A DNA stretch of 33,463 nucleotides from Bacteroides timonensis (GTDB lineage: Bacteria > Bacteroidota > Bacteroidia > Bacteroidales > Bacteroidaceae), in assembly GCF_000513195.1 (NCBI RefSeq), contig NZ_CBVI010000110.1, positions 1-33,463 of the forward strand, read 5' to 3'. The notes beneath the pieces were generated by a model. That model had not been told where the DNA came from. It did not search any database and was given only the letters and a program-made list of their open reading frames with translations. The position numbers and the translations under genes were made by a program. This document shows, piece by piece, positions 15,701 through 25,182 of this stretch (position 1 is its first letter; each line of letters starts with the position of its first letter).

Positions 15701-15868
15701 GTCGCACTGGAGGTGGACGGAAAGAGTCCGGATGCGGAAACCGGGGAACTGATATTTAAAGGCAGCCACCCATGGAGCGTGCTGCTGCCAAAAGTACAAA
15801 TCGAACTGCTCTCTTCGCGTGACGGCATCGACACCGCCGAGATAGGAAGCAGCTTCATAATAGGATAA
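12785..15868 (+). CDS. Large baseplate-J-like protein (Afp11-like)
   Basis: This 1027-residue baseplate wedge protein should, with the second J-like protein, form the ring around the spike that triggers sheath contraction. The clearest mark is the J-type C-terminal block at about 815-850 (RIGNRHRAVTMKDYEELVLE, then HFPEVDKAQCIPVPRDKG), followed by a conserved end domain. The N-terminal part is helical, with LLENQVLTVIADIVRKKLSG. ATG at 12785 is preferred to TTG at 12761, because the truncated duplicate at 11769 keeps the same start. High GC returns here, marking the right edge of the cargo island. The next gene follows after 4 bp. Confidence 0.9.
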   Translation: MATNDRHSGTLRTDYETDRARLDGFPAMESDRNILLHQLIEAGGEIHYREGKQEGTLAPLLENQVLTVIADIVRKKLSGYGGSYAEGHGTTKQSAYADKLEADIRRWIARLDGYLEHSWRTGNSGSPATETALQLKGQLEASLEKTEAADKPEYFRMLRTVTAIQENAEHYLRQAADSGDTEPALALLIACLKNYSSIAGAFNSRLASLPELYRRDILHAVPRGAVQDNAYLVITPAAGKAGFTISKAQPFPAGQNAAGEDLIYRTTQKEYISPMQYEKVDMGSMQSGWQLESPLLVLDEGERRVTIRFKLTTDNDVPSGDMKEGFTLQYATAEGWTEVPSECSASDGNLCFRFALHHDEAAPTSCIQEIHGMVTEYPALRILTIDSSCQWAKDVRFTDVQMEVNVSGIHNFTFYNELGEVDTSQPFSPFGIQAGRGAWFLFGNDEMGLKHLQTVCLTGRWQKLPETEAEFNEIYKEYGADADSFTIDTEYQKDRAWHPCADGGQKLFSFDGNGKFCPARIAFNFAGLLFSSGNASGKDEYSREKNGFFRATLQSPAIGFGTDAYRKRFTDVMIHNGRCKEKERKPLPPEPAVPLLADVELSYTAGETTETTDSSIRLGRITALPEMNPVPIESGKEQPFLPAVPSGHLLYFAFSHAEGEKSVRVYLDMTLPREKIPFYNPQSGSSLKLSWEWWNGTDWESLIGDAVRAEETNGLTQSGFIEIKLPRKIETSHTDRKGRMWLRAALTGDTTACLAVRSIWTNCIRVTAQNGDGTPLPAGTIQGLPEADERIESIVQPLDGFGGRPAGTESETAVHQTARIGNRHRAVTMKDYEELVLEHFPEVDKAQCIPVPRDKGASEIRLVVFSRAEDSRYFLSPAWKLAEIQRLVSRYAPSFVTLRVMNPVYEKVSIHCKAVLWDKVRDEGKTIRQLVVLAQNHIAPWYRKGGIPELQQSFSYKELHARMANHEDLRKVVALEVDGKSPDAETGELIFKGSHPWSVLLPKVQIELLSSRDGIDTAEIGSSFIIG

Positions 15869-15872
15869 GACG

Positions 15873-16613
15873 ATGGAACACAACAACCGAAAAGACCGGA
15901 ATACCCTGAAGGCGTATTTCAAGAAGGGTCAAACGCCAACCGAAGAAAACTTCGCCGAACTGATAGACTCCATGACGAACCTTGTGGAGGACGGACAGAT
16001 AGCGAGAACCGGCAAGGGCTGGACTTTCTGCCCCAAGCAGGACGGCGCCCTGGAACTGGGACTATATACGGATGAATCCGCCACGGAGACCGAACCGCCC
16101 GTGTGGACGATTACCGTGACCCCCGAAAAGAAGCTGCTCGTCAGGAACGCCGGAGGAGAAACGGTGCTGGAAGCGGCACAGGACAAGTCTGTCATGCTGC
16201 ACGGCAGCCTGAGCGTGGAGGACGGAATCACCGCCACGGCCTACAAGACCGGAGGCGGAGGCGAACCCTCTCCCGGCGGCGAGGAGTATGTGACCATCCC
16301 TGCCGACAAGCAATGGCACGACCTGCCCATCGACGTGTCCCGTGAAGGCTTCGGCTGCCGGGTGTACCGCATCTACGCCTCCTTCCGGGAGCAGGGCATG
16401 GGGCTGTGCCGCCTGACACGCGTCACCGCCATCTGGCAGAACCGGATGGAGCAGCAGATAGAATCTCCCCAGAAGCACTGGTGGGGCTGGTCGGGAAGCG
16501 TGCGTTTCCGTTGGGAGGAACACGGAGGAACGCCCTGCCTGCAGATGCGCAGCAAGAAAAAGCTGCCCTCGGGCGAGGTGCACTGCCGGATAGTGAAGAT
16601 GTACAAGGGATAG
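15873..16613 (+). CDS. Short tail-fibre-like eCIS protein
   Basis: This 246-residue protein begins with KDRNTLKAYFKKGQTPTEEN and FAELIDSMTNLVEDG, an N-terminal module I know from Bacteroidetes phage and eCIS fibre proteins, probably the baseplate anchor. The middle (about 100-130) is a short strand-rich stretch with SVMLHGSLSVEDGITATAYK, like the start of a fibre shaft. After a GGGGEPSPGGEE linker, about residues 138-246 form a compact Trp-rich domain. This last part may bind the target surface or plug the baseplate. It sits where Afp13-type fibre genes often lie but is much shorter. The fibre assignment is inferred. Confidence 0.65.
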   Translation: MEHNNRKDRNTLKAYFKKGQTPTEENFAELIDSMTNLVEDGQIARTGKGWTFCPKQDGALELGLYTDESATETEPPVWTITVTPEKKLLVRNAGGETVLEAAQDKSVMLHGSLSVEDGITATAYKTGGGGEPSPGGEEYVTIPADKQWHDLPIDVSREGFGCRVYRIYASFREQGMGLCRLTRVTAIWQNRMEQQIESPQKHWWGWSGSVRFRWEEHGGTPCLQMRSKKKLPSGEVHCRIVKMYKG

Positions 16614-16656
16614 AGATAATTGACAATGGACAATGGACAATTAATACCGGTAGAAG

Positions 16657-18903
16657 ATGGAAAAAGAACGGAAAGAGCCCTATATCAGACAGGAGGCGGA
16701 AGGCGAGAGCCTCTATACGCAGCTACAGAGGCAGACGCTGGAGGAGGCGCAGCGGCTTTCGGGTAAAGTATGGACGGACTACAACGCCCACGACCCCGGT
16801 GTGACCGTGGCGGACATCGCAAACTATGCGCTGGCGGAACTGGACTATAAACTCCGTTTCGCCCCGACGGACTATCTGACCGGAAAGGGCGGTGCTTTCG
16901 ATGCGGAACGTTTCGGGCTCTTCTCCCCCGAAGAGGTCTATACCACTGCGCCCGTCACCACAGAGGATTACCGGAGACTGTTCTTCGCGTCCGTCCCCGG
17001 ACTGGAGAACGTGTGGGTGGAGTGTGATGCGGCGACCGGAGGCTATACGGTGAGCGTGTCGCTTCCCCCTTTTGGAGAAACAGATGAGAATGCGGTGGTG
17101 AAACGGATTGGGGAAGTGTACAACAGCCACCGCAACCTGTGTGAGCATCTCGACAAGGTAACGGTCGTACAGCCCGAAGAGTTGGAATTCCGCGCAGAAC
17201 TGGAAATAGAGCCGGGCAAGGATGCGACCGTTGTGCTGGCAAGGCTGTATGCCACCATACTGCGCTATCTTGCCGGTTCGGTCAGTATCTCCACCCCGGA
17301 AGAACAGCCATTTTCCGGCCTGTCGCCCGAAGAGTGGCTGGAAGGTTCGGAAAATGCCGTGCGCGTAGTCATCCCCCGGCAGCAGAACACCGAATACGAA
17401 CTGTACGGGAAGCTGTGGCAGGTGGAGGGCATCCGCTCGTTCAGCACCTGCTACCTGATGAAGGACGGCGAACCGCTGACCGACCTTTCGGGAGTGTTCA
17501 GCCCGAAAATCCCGAAGGACAAAGAGGAACTGAAAGTAACCGTTCGCTGCGAAAATATTCCGTTACCGGTCCATATGGAAAAATTCATCGGACACCTGAA
17601 ATCCTTCTATTACACCCAAATCCGCAGCCATGCAACGATTGGGGAGAGAAAGGAAAAGGACCGGGAAACCCCGATGGGGACTTACCGCGACATCTTCGCC
17701 CACCTGCCCATAGCCGCAGACTTCCCCCTCTGCTACCGCCTTTCGCCGGACGGGGAGCCGTCCACCTCCTTCGAGGCGTATCTGAAGCTCTATGACGGAA
17801 TGACGGCATCGGGACTGGAAGAGGTGAAAGGTCTGCCGCAACTGCTCTCCATCCGGGTGGAGGATGCGGACTGTCCGTCCGGAAGGGACACCGTGACCCT
17901 GAAGAACCGCTATATGGATTTTCTGGACCACCTCTACGGCGTGGAGAGCAACCCCGTCCGGCTTACGGAGCAGGACAGCTACGGAGAGACAGCCGGTGAA
18001 GCCATCCTGCGCCGGGCGGTATTCCTGCGGCAGGCGGCTCGCCTGATAAAAAACCGGGCGAAGGCACGGGACATAACGGTATTGGAAAGCAAAGACAATG
18101 TGCCGGCGGTGAAGGAATGGTTCTGCCTCCTGCTGGGCATCGACCCGGACGAGAACCGTTCGGTGGGCAATGTGCTCCATGTGAACAGCCTGAGCCTGCA
18201 CAGGGACGATGAAGCGCACAGGGAACTGCACAACGAGATGGATGCCATGCTCATCGGGGAAAGAATGCTGGATGCCTCGCGGGTGGAGCCGGTCACTGAA
18301 ACGAAGATGCCCCAAACTGAGAAAGAAAGGGCGGAACAATACCAGGTTCTGCATGACAAGCTGGACATTTTCCGGAATCCCGCCATCAGCGGAGGACTGT
18401 TCCGGGGAGGCACACGGCTGGAGAACTACCGGCTGGTGAATATCAAGGACACGGAACACATACTGGCATTTTGGAACGAGGAAGGAAAATACTGGATGAA
18501 TCTGGAATGGGGAACGGACAAGAAGGTGCTCAACAAGTATGCCAACATCCTGAGGCGTTTCCTGTGGAAACTGAACAAGGAGTGTGAAACGGTCTATATC
18601 GTGGAGCACAGCCTGATGCTTGAGCCGGAAGCGTTCACCGTATCGGTGGTGTTCCCCGACTGGACGGTGCATTTCCATTCGGAAAGGTTCAGAAAGAACT
18701 TCATGGAACTGATGCGGTCGCTGATGCCCGCCCATATCAAGATGTGTTTCTATGGAGCAGACACTGCGACCATGCAGTCTTTCGAGCTGTGTTATTCCCT
18801 CTGGCGCAGGATGCTGGCGCAAGGGACAGTGAAGAACAGACTGGATATAGAAACGGGCATGAGGAACCTGCTGAAATCCAAAATGAAGAAAGAAGAACTG
18901 TAA
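16657..18903 (+). CDS. Second baseplate-J-like protein (Afp12-like)
   Basis: The protein has 748 residues. The near-N-terminal DYNAHDPGVTVADIANYALA, followed by ELDYKLRF (about residues 42-70), is the signature opening of eCIS/phage wedge proteins of this class. It is followed by a T-x-EDYRRLFFASVPGLENVW block characteristic of baseplate-J proteins. The C-terminal half carries paired domains with VEHSLMLEPEAFTVSVVFPD and SLMPAHIKMCFYGADTATMQ, the usual closing domain. It is GC-rich, starts 43 bp after the fibre-like gene and ends 17 bp before the tape-measure gene, as expected within one transcript. The intergenic stretch upstream contains a GACAATG triple repeat. Confidence 0.88.
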   Translation: MEKERKEPYIRQEAEGESLYTQLQRQTLEEAQRLSGKVWTDYNAHDPGVTVADIANYALAELDYKLRFAPTDYLTGKGGAFDAERFGLFSPEEVYTTAPVTTEDYRRLFFASVPGLENVWVECDAATGGYTVSVSLPPFGETDENAVVKRIGEVYNSHRNLCEHLDKVTVVQPEELEFRAELEIEPGKDATVVLARLYATILRYLAGSVSISTPEEQPFSGLSPEEWLEGSENAVRVVIPRQQNTEYELYGKLWQVEGIRSFSTCYLMKDGEPLTDLSGVFSPKIPKDKEELKVTVRCENIPLPVHMEKFIGHLKSFYYTQIRSHATIGERKEKDRETPMGTYRDIFAHLPIAADFPLCYRLSPDGEPSTSFEAYLKLYDGMTASGLEEVKGLPQLLSIRVEDADCPSGRDTVTLKNRYMDFLDHLYGVESNPVRLTEQDSYGETAGEAILRRAVFLRQAARLIKNRAKARDITVLESKDNVPAVKEWFCLLLGIDPDENRSVGNVLHVNSLSLHRDDEAHRELHNEMDAMLIGERMLDASRVEPVTETKMPQTEKERAEQYQVLHDKLDIFRNPAISGGLFRGGTRLENYRLVNIKDTEHILAFWNEEGKYWMNLEWGTDKKVLNKYANILRRFLWKLNKECETVYIVEHSLMLEPEAFTVSVVFPDWTVHFHSERFRKNFMELMRSLMPAHIKMCFYGADTATMQSFELCYSLWRRMLAQGTVKNRLDIETGMRNLLKSKMKKEEL

Positions 18904-18920
18904 ACAGAAAACAAAAGGGC

Positions 18921-21900
18921 ATGATCGGCATTGACCGCATATCATTCGAGTTCGTCATGGATGACGAAAGGTTCGCACAGGGACTGTATGCGGACTGGGA
19001 CAGCTTTTGCCGTACCTGCGTGGAAAATATTCTGGAGGAATGCCTTTCAGTATATGACAAGGACAGGGTGCTGCACGAAATCGAGAAGCTCGACCTTGAC
19101 CTGGGCGGCATCCCGCAGGAGGACTTCTATACGGAGTTCCCAAGGAGGCTGCGCGGGGAACTGCTGAAAGCGTTGCCTGACCTGCAACTTTTCTATACTG
19201 ACGGGAAAGAAGTAAAGACTGAAGCCTCACGGTTCGCCAATCTGCTGCATTATCTGGAGTACGGTGTGCTGAAAACAGAATGGGCGGACATGGATTTCGA
19301 CCTCTCGGAAGAGCTTGACAATGTGGTGAGTCAGGACAAACGCTATCTGGAAAGGATTGCCGGGTTGTGCATGGTCAACGAGTATGTGCTGAGACGGATT
19401 CTGTTGCAGACAGACATATCCGCTCCGCTTGTCCGTCTGTATTCCATTGCGATGGACAAGGTGTTTTCCATGAAGGAAGGCAAACATCGCTTCATGGAGA
19501 TTTTCTTGGAAATGCAGCCCGATGTGCCGTTGCGCTTCGTCCATGGGACAGAGGAAGAAGGGCTGTTGCACGGCATGGCTGAGTTGCTTGACACCCGTTC
19601 TGTCCGCAGGGTGATGGAAAAGGAGACCGCCGAGCACGCCGAAGTTGACCTTCCTCCCTACTGGCATTACCTGTACGAATGGCTGGTCAAGTATTATCCG
19701 TACAACGGAGTTGCCATATTCGGCGGTAAGAGTGATTTCATCGGCCACCTGCATTACCGGCTGCTAACTTTTATCCGCAAGCGTAACAGCACGTTCTACC
19801 TGTCAAAGCTGGAGCTTACCGCCGCCTTCCTGCTGGAGGTGTTCGGAGCGGCTTATTACAAGGATGTTCTGAATGCCATCTACAATATGCAGCCGCGCAA
19901 TGCCGACGGTTCGCCTGCATATGACGGGTATTACAATCTCCAGCTGTACCGTGTATTCATGCAGCTGTCGCTGCTGTCTTTGCCTTCGGGTATGGATGTT
20001 CCCGAGGATGAAAGCACTTCCAAGGAAAAGACCGCTTCTCTCCTGACGGATTTCAGGATGGAGGATTTGAGTGCCGTTCTGAAAGATACCGGACGAAATG
20101 ATGCGGACAAAAGAATGCTTGTAGCCGCACTGGTACGGCAAGAACCGGAGGCTTTTATCTTATGGTTAAAGAGTGAGGTCGCAAATGATGGCGCTCTGAC
20201 AGCGATTTTAGTAAGGTTGATTGATGAACGTACATTACAACGGTTGCTTGCATCCACCTCATTGTCGGCCATGGAAACCGTGGATGAAGTGATAAAATAC
20301 CTGACCGGTCTTGTCAGAGAAGAGAGGCTGTCAGACGGATTGACTTACGAAGTTTTTGCCCTTGCTGCCCGTAAAGCGGTGCTGCTATGGATTAAAGGCA
20401 ATGGATATGCCCTTTCCACTATTGAAAGTAACAAATCCTTGTTGCGTCTGATACACAAGGAGACAATTGAAACAACCGGCAAGGATAATGAAACGACGGT
20501 GGAAGAATGGGTGAAAGAACTTCATTTGTCAGAAAACGAAACTAAAGACCTTGAAACCTTTGTCGGACATGAGGATGATGACATCAAGGAAAGCATCCGA
20601 CGGCTGGGAATGCTGTTGAAAGCCGAAAATGTTTCAGAGGCTGTGAAACGCAGAGTGACCGTTTCCTTCTTGGAACGATATAAAGAGAGAACTGCGGATG
20701 TGATAGGAGAACTGCATGAGCAGGGACTGTTGGAAAGTGCAATCAGCCGGGTCAGTGTTTCTGCTGCGGAAGCTGTAATCAGACAGATGGTTATCCGTTC
20801 TATCGGAACTGGCGAAGCGGAGAAACTGCTGATCCTGATTGGACGGTTGTTCGCCGGTGAGAATACAGTTTCCGTCTACTTGCAGGACAAATCCCTGACA
20901 CTGAGAATGCAGGTGCTTGCATGGCTGGCAAAAGAGATGAAAGTACAAGCAGGTATGGCAAAAATACAAACAGATATGACAAGACCATTTCCGGAGCTGT
21001 TTTCTCTTTTCCTCACCTTCTTGTTCGGAAAGGAAAATGTATCCGCTGTAATCAGACCGATACTATACGGCATGGCAGGAGAATTTACAACCGACGAAGT
21101 GAAGGAGGATGACATCCTTGAAGTGTTGGAGCTGCTTCCCTATACCGGCAGTTCCCGTATGCGTCATGCCCTGTCCGTGTTTGAACAATGGTCGCAGCAG
21201 GTCAGGACGTATTCAAATACCGTTCAAACGCTGTTGGAAAACCGTTGGAATACATCCGGCGGATTTATGGACTGGCTGGAAGATGCCGAAGTGGCAATCG
21301 AATCCAGGCGTGAACTGTTGCAGGCACTGGCACGGGAGAAGCCACAAGTGCTGACCGGAATATTCCGCAACCTGCCGCAAAATAAAGAAACAGTTTTTGA
21401 GTTTGCAGCTTATATTCCTACAGAAGTGATACTGGATGGAATGCAAAAGGCGGATGGAAAACAGGCACTGTTGCTTTCACGGACGATTGACTTATTGCAG
21501 AAAGAACGGGGACGTTTCGCTTTTCTCTCCAATATGACCCTGTCCTTTACAACCGCCTTGTCGGAAGCTCTTCTGCTGTTCATGCAGGACAAAGAGACTT
21601 TGGGAGGAAGGAACCTGACGGAGCAGGAAGTGGTCAGGAAGCTCCTGGCACACCTGTACTATGTATATACAAGGCGAACGGACTACAATGACAATAAGGA
21701 ATGGAAGCATTTGCAGGATGAAGTGAACGGTGGGCTTGGCTTGGACGGTACGGAAACGGCGGGTGTACCAGCATCAGGAAAGAATCTTTCCGAAAGGCTG
21801 TTGTCTGAATATAACCGTTTGAATGACTCGGAACTGTACCACCTTGTAGCCGGCGTATTGGATAAAGAACCGGGACTGTTTGTTGAACTGTCAGAGCAGA

Positions 21901-23207
21901 ATGCTGATCCGGATTTCATCAGGCGCATTTCCGGCATTGCAGACAGGACAATGTTCAGGCGTATGGTAACGGTGCTTTCTTCCGTTTCCGGATTTGAGAA
22001 CCGTACCGCTTTTATAAGACTGATGGAGTGGCTGGGCATCCGGTCGGCTGACCGCATGGCGGCATCGGGCATGATGAGTGCTCTTCTGTCATGGACAGGC
22101 ACGACGGACTGGAAAAGGCAGGGCATCCGGCAGATAACGGCCTTCTTTCTGTCACGCCTTTATAGAAGTGATGATGCAGCCGACCTGCCTTTGGAAATGC
22201 TTATGGATGATGCTCTGCCCGAAGAGATACGGAAGCGGCTGCTTCATGGCTATATGCGTTCATGCCCGGCGGAATTGCTGAGACAGATGCAACGGCTGGC
22301 GGCACAAGGCAAGCTGCCGTTGGAAAAATGGGCGGAATGGGCAACCCTTTCGGAATGGCTGCGGTTGACAGCAAACATCTCTCTCACATTGGAGGAACTG
22401 CTGCGGCAGGTCATTGAATACCTCCTGTCCCAAGGCGAGCCGATGAATAATGAAACGGCATTGAGATACGGACTGATGAGATTCATTGCGACAAACGATG
22501 CCGCAAGATTTGCCTATTATGTAGATAAAAAGGAAGTAGCGCACTCGTTCGTGCTGTCGCTTCCTACCATACAAGGTATAACTGAAAATAAAAAAGAAGA
22601 AATTATGAGTAAAATGATGGAAGATTTGGGTATCACCCCGGAGGAAGAGAAAATCTTGGAGAGAAGTCAGGAAAATGATTTGGAAATGGCTCTTGTCGGC
22701 AATGCCGGACTGTGTCTGCTCTCGCCTTGGTTCCCGCGACTGTTCGCTATGCTCGGCTATTTAGACGAAGAAAGAAGGAACTTCAAGGATACTGCATCGA
22801 GAATCCGCGCCGTGTTCCTGCTGCAATATCTGGCAAGTCCCGAAGAAAGGGACTATCGCGAACCTGAACTGGTTTTCAACCGTCTGCTGACCGCCCTGCC
22901 CGCACAGGTTCCGCTACCAAAGCGGATAGAACTGACGGATGAGGAAAAGCGGACGGCCGACGGTATGCTGGAAGGCGTAAAAGCCAACTGGGTAAAAATG
23001 AAAGGTACATCGGTAAACGGATTCAGACAGAGCTTCATCCTGCGCGACGGACGGCTGGAACAGCAGGACGAGAAATGGCTGCTGACGGTAGAGAGACGGA
23101 CGGTTGACATCCTGCTCGATACCGTCCCGTGGGCGTTCCGGCAGATACGTTTCCCGTGGCTGAAGAAACACATACAGATAGCATGGCATGAGGGACAAGA
23201 GTTTTAA
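18921..23207 (+). CDS. Very long eCIS tape-measure-type protein (Afp14-like)
   Basis: These 1428 residues are mostly helical. MIGIDRISFEFVMDDERFAQ at the N-terminus and the C-terminal block VGNAGLCLLSPWFPRLFAML, RAVFLLQYLAS, WVKMKGTSVNGFRQSFILRD and DTVPWAFRQIRFPWLKKHI are the standard ends of the eCIS tape-measure family. That family sets tube length during assembly. ATG at 18921 (17 bp after the previous stop) is chosen; an upstream extension in the same frame lies inside the baseplate-J gene. The middle consists of degenerate helical repeats of roughly 100-150 residues. The C-terminal third has an internal polar stretch (KIEEIMSKMMEDLGITPEEE-like) that reads like a linker before the conserved block. 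Confidence 0.88.
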   Translation: MIGIDRISFEFVMDDERFAQGLYADWDSFCRTCVENILEECLSVYDKDRVLHEIEKLDLDLGGIPQEDFYTEFPRRLRGELLKALPDLQLFYTDGKEVKTEASRFANLLHYLEYGVLKTEWADMDFDLSEELDNVVSQDKRYLERIAGLCMVNEYVLRRILLQTDISAPLVRLYSIAMDKVFSMKEGKHRFMEIFLEMQPDVPLRFVHGTEEEGLLHGMAELLDTRSVRRVMEKETAEHAEVDLPPYWHYLYEWLVKYYPYNGVAIFGGKSDFIGHLHYRLLTFIRKRNSTFYLSKLELTAAFLLEVFGAAYYKDVLNAIYNMQPRNADGSPAYDGYYNLQLYRVFMQLSLLSLPSGMDVPEDESTSKEKTASLLTDFRMEDLSAVLKDTGRNDADKRMLVAALVRQEPEAFILWLKSEVANDGALTAILVRLIDERTLQRLLASTSLSAMETVDEVIKYLTGLVREERLSDGLTYEVFALAARKAVLLWIKGNGYALSTIESNKSLLRLIHKETIETTGKDNETTVEEWVKELHLSENETKDLETFVGHEDDDIKESIRRLGMLLKAENVSEAVKRRVTVSFLERYKERTADVIGELHEQGLLESAISRVSVSAAEAVIRQMVIRSIGTGEAEKLLILIGRLFAGENTVSVYLQDKSLTLRMQVLAWLAKEMKVQAGMAKIQTDMTRPFPELFSLFLTFLFGKENVSAVIRPILYGMAGEFTTDEVKEDDILEVLELLPYTGSSRMRHALSVFEQWSQQVRTYSNTVQTLLENRWNTSGGFMDWLEDAEVAIESRRELLQALAREKPQVLTGIFRNLPQNKETVFEFAAYIPTEVILDGMQKADGKQALLLSRTIDLLQKERGRFAFLSNMTLSFTTALSEALLLFMQDKETLGGRNLTEQEVVRKLLAHLYYVYTRRTDYNDNKEWKHLQDEVNGGLGLDGTETAGVPASGKNLSERLLSEYNRLNDSELYHLVAGVLDKEPGLFVELSEQNADPDFIRRISGIADRTMFRRMVTVLSSVSGFENRTAFIRLMEWLGIRSADRMAASGMMSALLSWTGTTDWKRQGIRQITAFFLSRLYRSDDAADLPLEMLMDDALPEEIRKRLLHGYMRSCPAELLRQMQRLAAQGKLPLEKWAEWATLSEWLRLTANISLTLEELLRQVIEYLLSQGEPMNNETALRYGLMRFIATNDAARFAYYVDKKEVAHSFVLSLPTIQGITENKKEEIMSKMMEDLGITPEEEKILERSQENDLEMALVGNAGLCLLSPWFPRLFAMLGYLDEERRNFKDTASRIRAVFLLQYLASPEERDYREPELVFNRLLTALPAQVPLPKRIELTDEEKRTADGMLEGVKANWVKMKGTSVNGFRQSFILRDGRLEQQDEKWLLTVERRTVDILLDTVPWAFRQIRFPWLKKHIQIAWHEGQEF

Positions 23208-23241
23208 TCGGATTATTCACTGTAAAATAAACATATAAGGT

Positions 23242-23784
23242 ATGGAAGCAGAAAAAGTATATCAGGAAAAGACGGCACGCACCATCCGGCAGAAGCAGGA
23301 CGGCAGCGGCGCATTGCAGTTTGTGGACAACCGTCCGGTGAACCAAGCCCTGCAACGTGTAGGGGAAGACGAGGAGGATGCCTTGCAAGGCAAGTTTGAC
23401 GGAGCCATCCAACGGGAGGAGGATGAGGACAAAGGTATGCAGATGAAAGCAGCAGAACCTATACAGAAAAAGAATGAAACGGGAATGCCGGACAACCTGA
23501 AAGCCGGTGTCGAGAATCTGTCCGGCTTTGCAATGGATGATGTGCGGGTGCATTACAACTCGGACAAACCTGCAACCGTTCAAGCACTGGCATACACGCA
23601 GGGAACGGACATTCATGTGGCTCCGGGACAGGAGCAGCACCTGCCGCATGAGGCATGGCATGTAGCCCAGCAGATGGCGGGACGTGTGGAACCGACCACT
23701 GAAGTGGACGGATTGCCGGTGAATGACAATGCAGGCTTGGAGCATGAAGCGGATGTGATGGGTGCAAGAGCCAGCAATTACTAA
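23242..23784 (+). CDS. DUF4157 eCIS-core protein
   Basis: The protein has 180 residues. The DUF4157 domain at about 83-155 contains DDVRVHYNSDKPATVQALAY, GTDIHVAPGQE and LPHEAWHVAQQ. HEAWH (136-140) is a complete HExxH zinc-peptidase motif. The N-terminus MEAEKVYQEKTARTIRQK followed by LQFVDNRP is the leader seen on many eCIS-associated cargo proteins. In this family the domain is found alone or fused to toxins and is thought to help load or mature effectors. Here it stands alone, next to the ATPase. An acidic low-complexity region (GEDEEDALQ ... REEDEDKG) links the two parts. Confidence 0.93.
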   Translation: MEAEKVYQEKTARTIRQKQDGSGALQFVDNRPVNQALQRVGEDEEDALQGKFDGAIQREEDEDKGMQMKAAEPIQKKNETGMPDNLKAGVENLSGFAMDDVRVHYNSDKPATVQALAYTQGTDIHVAPGQEQHLPHEAWHVAQQMAGRVEPTTEVDGLPVNDNAGLEHEADVMGARASNY

Positions 23785-23803
23785 CCCTGAAGCCATGTAG
23801 CCT

Positions 23804-25099
23804 ATGATGACAGCACATATCGACTGGTTCGGCACCATGCTGACCACCGCCATACAGCTTTATTTCCAGCAAGGGAGCGAATACTTCTCGATAGAAGAGG
23901 TCACGCCTCCCGCCGACGGCTGGCTGGAAAGCATGACAGGACGACAGGAAATCACATTCAACGAGCGTGTGGTTATCATGCTTGCCCTGATGCCGCATAC
24001 CAGTCCGCAGGCATTGGACATCTTTTTCGTGCAGAACAAGAATTTCGACCGTCAGTACACCGAGTTCGGCGGCTGGAAAGGATTGTCGCACGGAGGTTTC
24101 CTGCCTACCGGCGAGACGGCTTCGTTCATCATCGCCGGAGAGGATATGGAGAAAAAGAAGGCTGTCATCCGCATGTTCCAGAGAGACCATTGGTTCTATA
24201 CGCAAAATATCCTGCGGCTGGAAGGTGCCGGTGAAGGCGAACCGTTCCTGAGCGGGCAGCTGCGCGTATCGGATGAGTTCCTGAGCAAAGTCCTGCTGGA
24301 CAGGGACTACAAGCCGGACTACAATGTAGGTTTTCCCGCCAAGCGCATCACAACGGAACTGGACTGGGATGATATGGTGCTGGACTATAATACGGCGCAG
24401 GAACTGGAGGACATCAATACGTGGATTGCCTCACATAAGGTCATCATGGAGGACTGGGGACTGAAACGTTTCCTGAAAGCCGGGTACCGTGCCCTGTTCT
24501 ATGGTCCTCCGGGTACGGGTAAGACACTGGCGGCAACCCTGTTGGGCAAAAAGAACGCTATGGACGTGTATCGGGTGGATCTGTCGATGATTATTTCAAA
24601 ATACATCGGTGAGACGGAGAAGAACCTTGCCAAGGTGTTTGACCTGGCAGAAAACCGCAACTGGATTCTTTTCTTCGACGAAGCGGACGCGCTGTTCGGC
24701 AAGCGTACTTCGACTAATACCTCCAATGACCGTCACGCCAATCAGGAGGTAGCCTACCTGCTGCAACGCATAGAGGACTTTCCGGGTACGGTGATTCTGG
24801 CGACAAACCTGCGGAGCAATATTGACGAGGCATTCTCCCGTCGGTTTCAGTCGGTCATCTATTTCCCGATGCCGGACAAGGAACTCCGTGCCGAGCTGTG
24901 GCGGAAGATGCTTCCCATAAAATGGCTGGGAAAGGATGCGGACGTGCTGACAGACATGGCCTCCGACACGGAACTCTCCGGCGGTTCCATCACCAACGTG
25001 GTGAGACGGTGCGCCTTATCGCTCATCCAATCGAAGGAAAAGAAACTGACGAAAGAGGTACTGAAAGAAACGTTGCTAAAAGAAAAATCAAAGATATAA
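23804..25099 (+). CDS. eCIS AAA+ ATPase (Afp15-like)
   Basis: This 431-residue protein has one AAA+ domain in its C-terminal half: Walker A YGPPGTGKTLAATLLGKK (about 232-249), Walker B WILFFDEADALFGKR (about 285-299), sensor-type ILATNLRSNIDEAFSRRFQS with the arginine fingers, and a C-terminal lid. The N-terminal 200 residues are the family-specific region, opening MTAHIDWFGTMLTTAIQL. This ATPase is a hallmark of eCIS and is needed for assembly in Afp/PVC systems. It is the last gene of the cluster, 20 bp after the DUF4157 gene, and is followed by a bidirectional hairpin. GTG or TTG upstream starts are not needed. Confidence 0.95.
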   Translation: MMTAHIDWFGTMLTTAIQLYFQQGSEYFSIEEVTPPADGWLESMTGRQEITFNERVVIMLALMPHTSPQALDIFFVQNKNFDRQYTEFGGWKGLSHGGFLPTGETASFIIAGEDMEKKKAVIRMFQRDHWFYTQNILRLEGAGEGEPFLSGQLRVSDEFLSKVLLDRDYKPDYNVGFPAKRITTELDWDDMVLDYNTAQELEDINTWIASHKVIMEDWGLKRFLKAGYRALFYGPPGTGKTLAATLLGKKNAMDVYRVDLSMIISKYIGETEKNLAKVFDLAENRNWILFFDEADALFGKRTSTNTSNDRHANQEVAYLLQRIEDFPGTVILATNLRSNIDEAFSRRFQSVIYFPMPDKELRAELWRKMLPIKWLGKDADVLTDMASDTELSGGSITNVVRRCALSLIQSKEKKLTKEVLKETLLKEKSKI

Positions 25100-25182
25100 A
25101 GTTATACTCAGATATAATGTGTGTAAACATTGGGAATAATGGCATAAGAAAAAATAAATGATATAAGAAGAACCGAAAATAA

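Noticed and set aside
13208..15922. A 904-codon open frame on the minus strand opposite the baseplate-J gene
   Set aside because: It mirrors the GC-rich codon pattern of the real gene, has no recognisable domain, and its composition (many Arg, Gly, His, Gln) is that of an antisense shadow.
18744..18920. An N-terminal extension of the tape-measure gene
   Set aside because: The extra 59 codons lie inside the baseplate-J gene in another frame and have no family resemblance; ATG 18921 gives the conserved start.
17563..18945. A 460-codon minus-strand frame opposite the second baseplate-J gene
   Set aside because: It is the antisense of a motif-bearing gene, without family features or a ribosome site.
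1..25099. Type VI secretion system or tailed prophage
   Set aside because: No TssJLM or TssEFGK set, no capsid, portal or terminase; the DUF4157 protein, the Afp15-type ATPase and the tape-measure ends fit eCIS.
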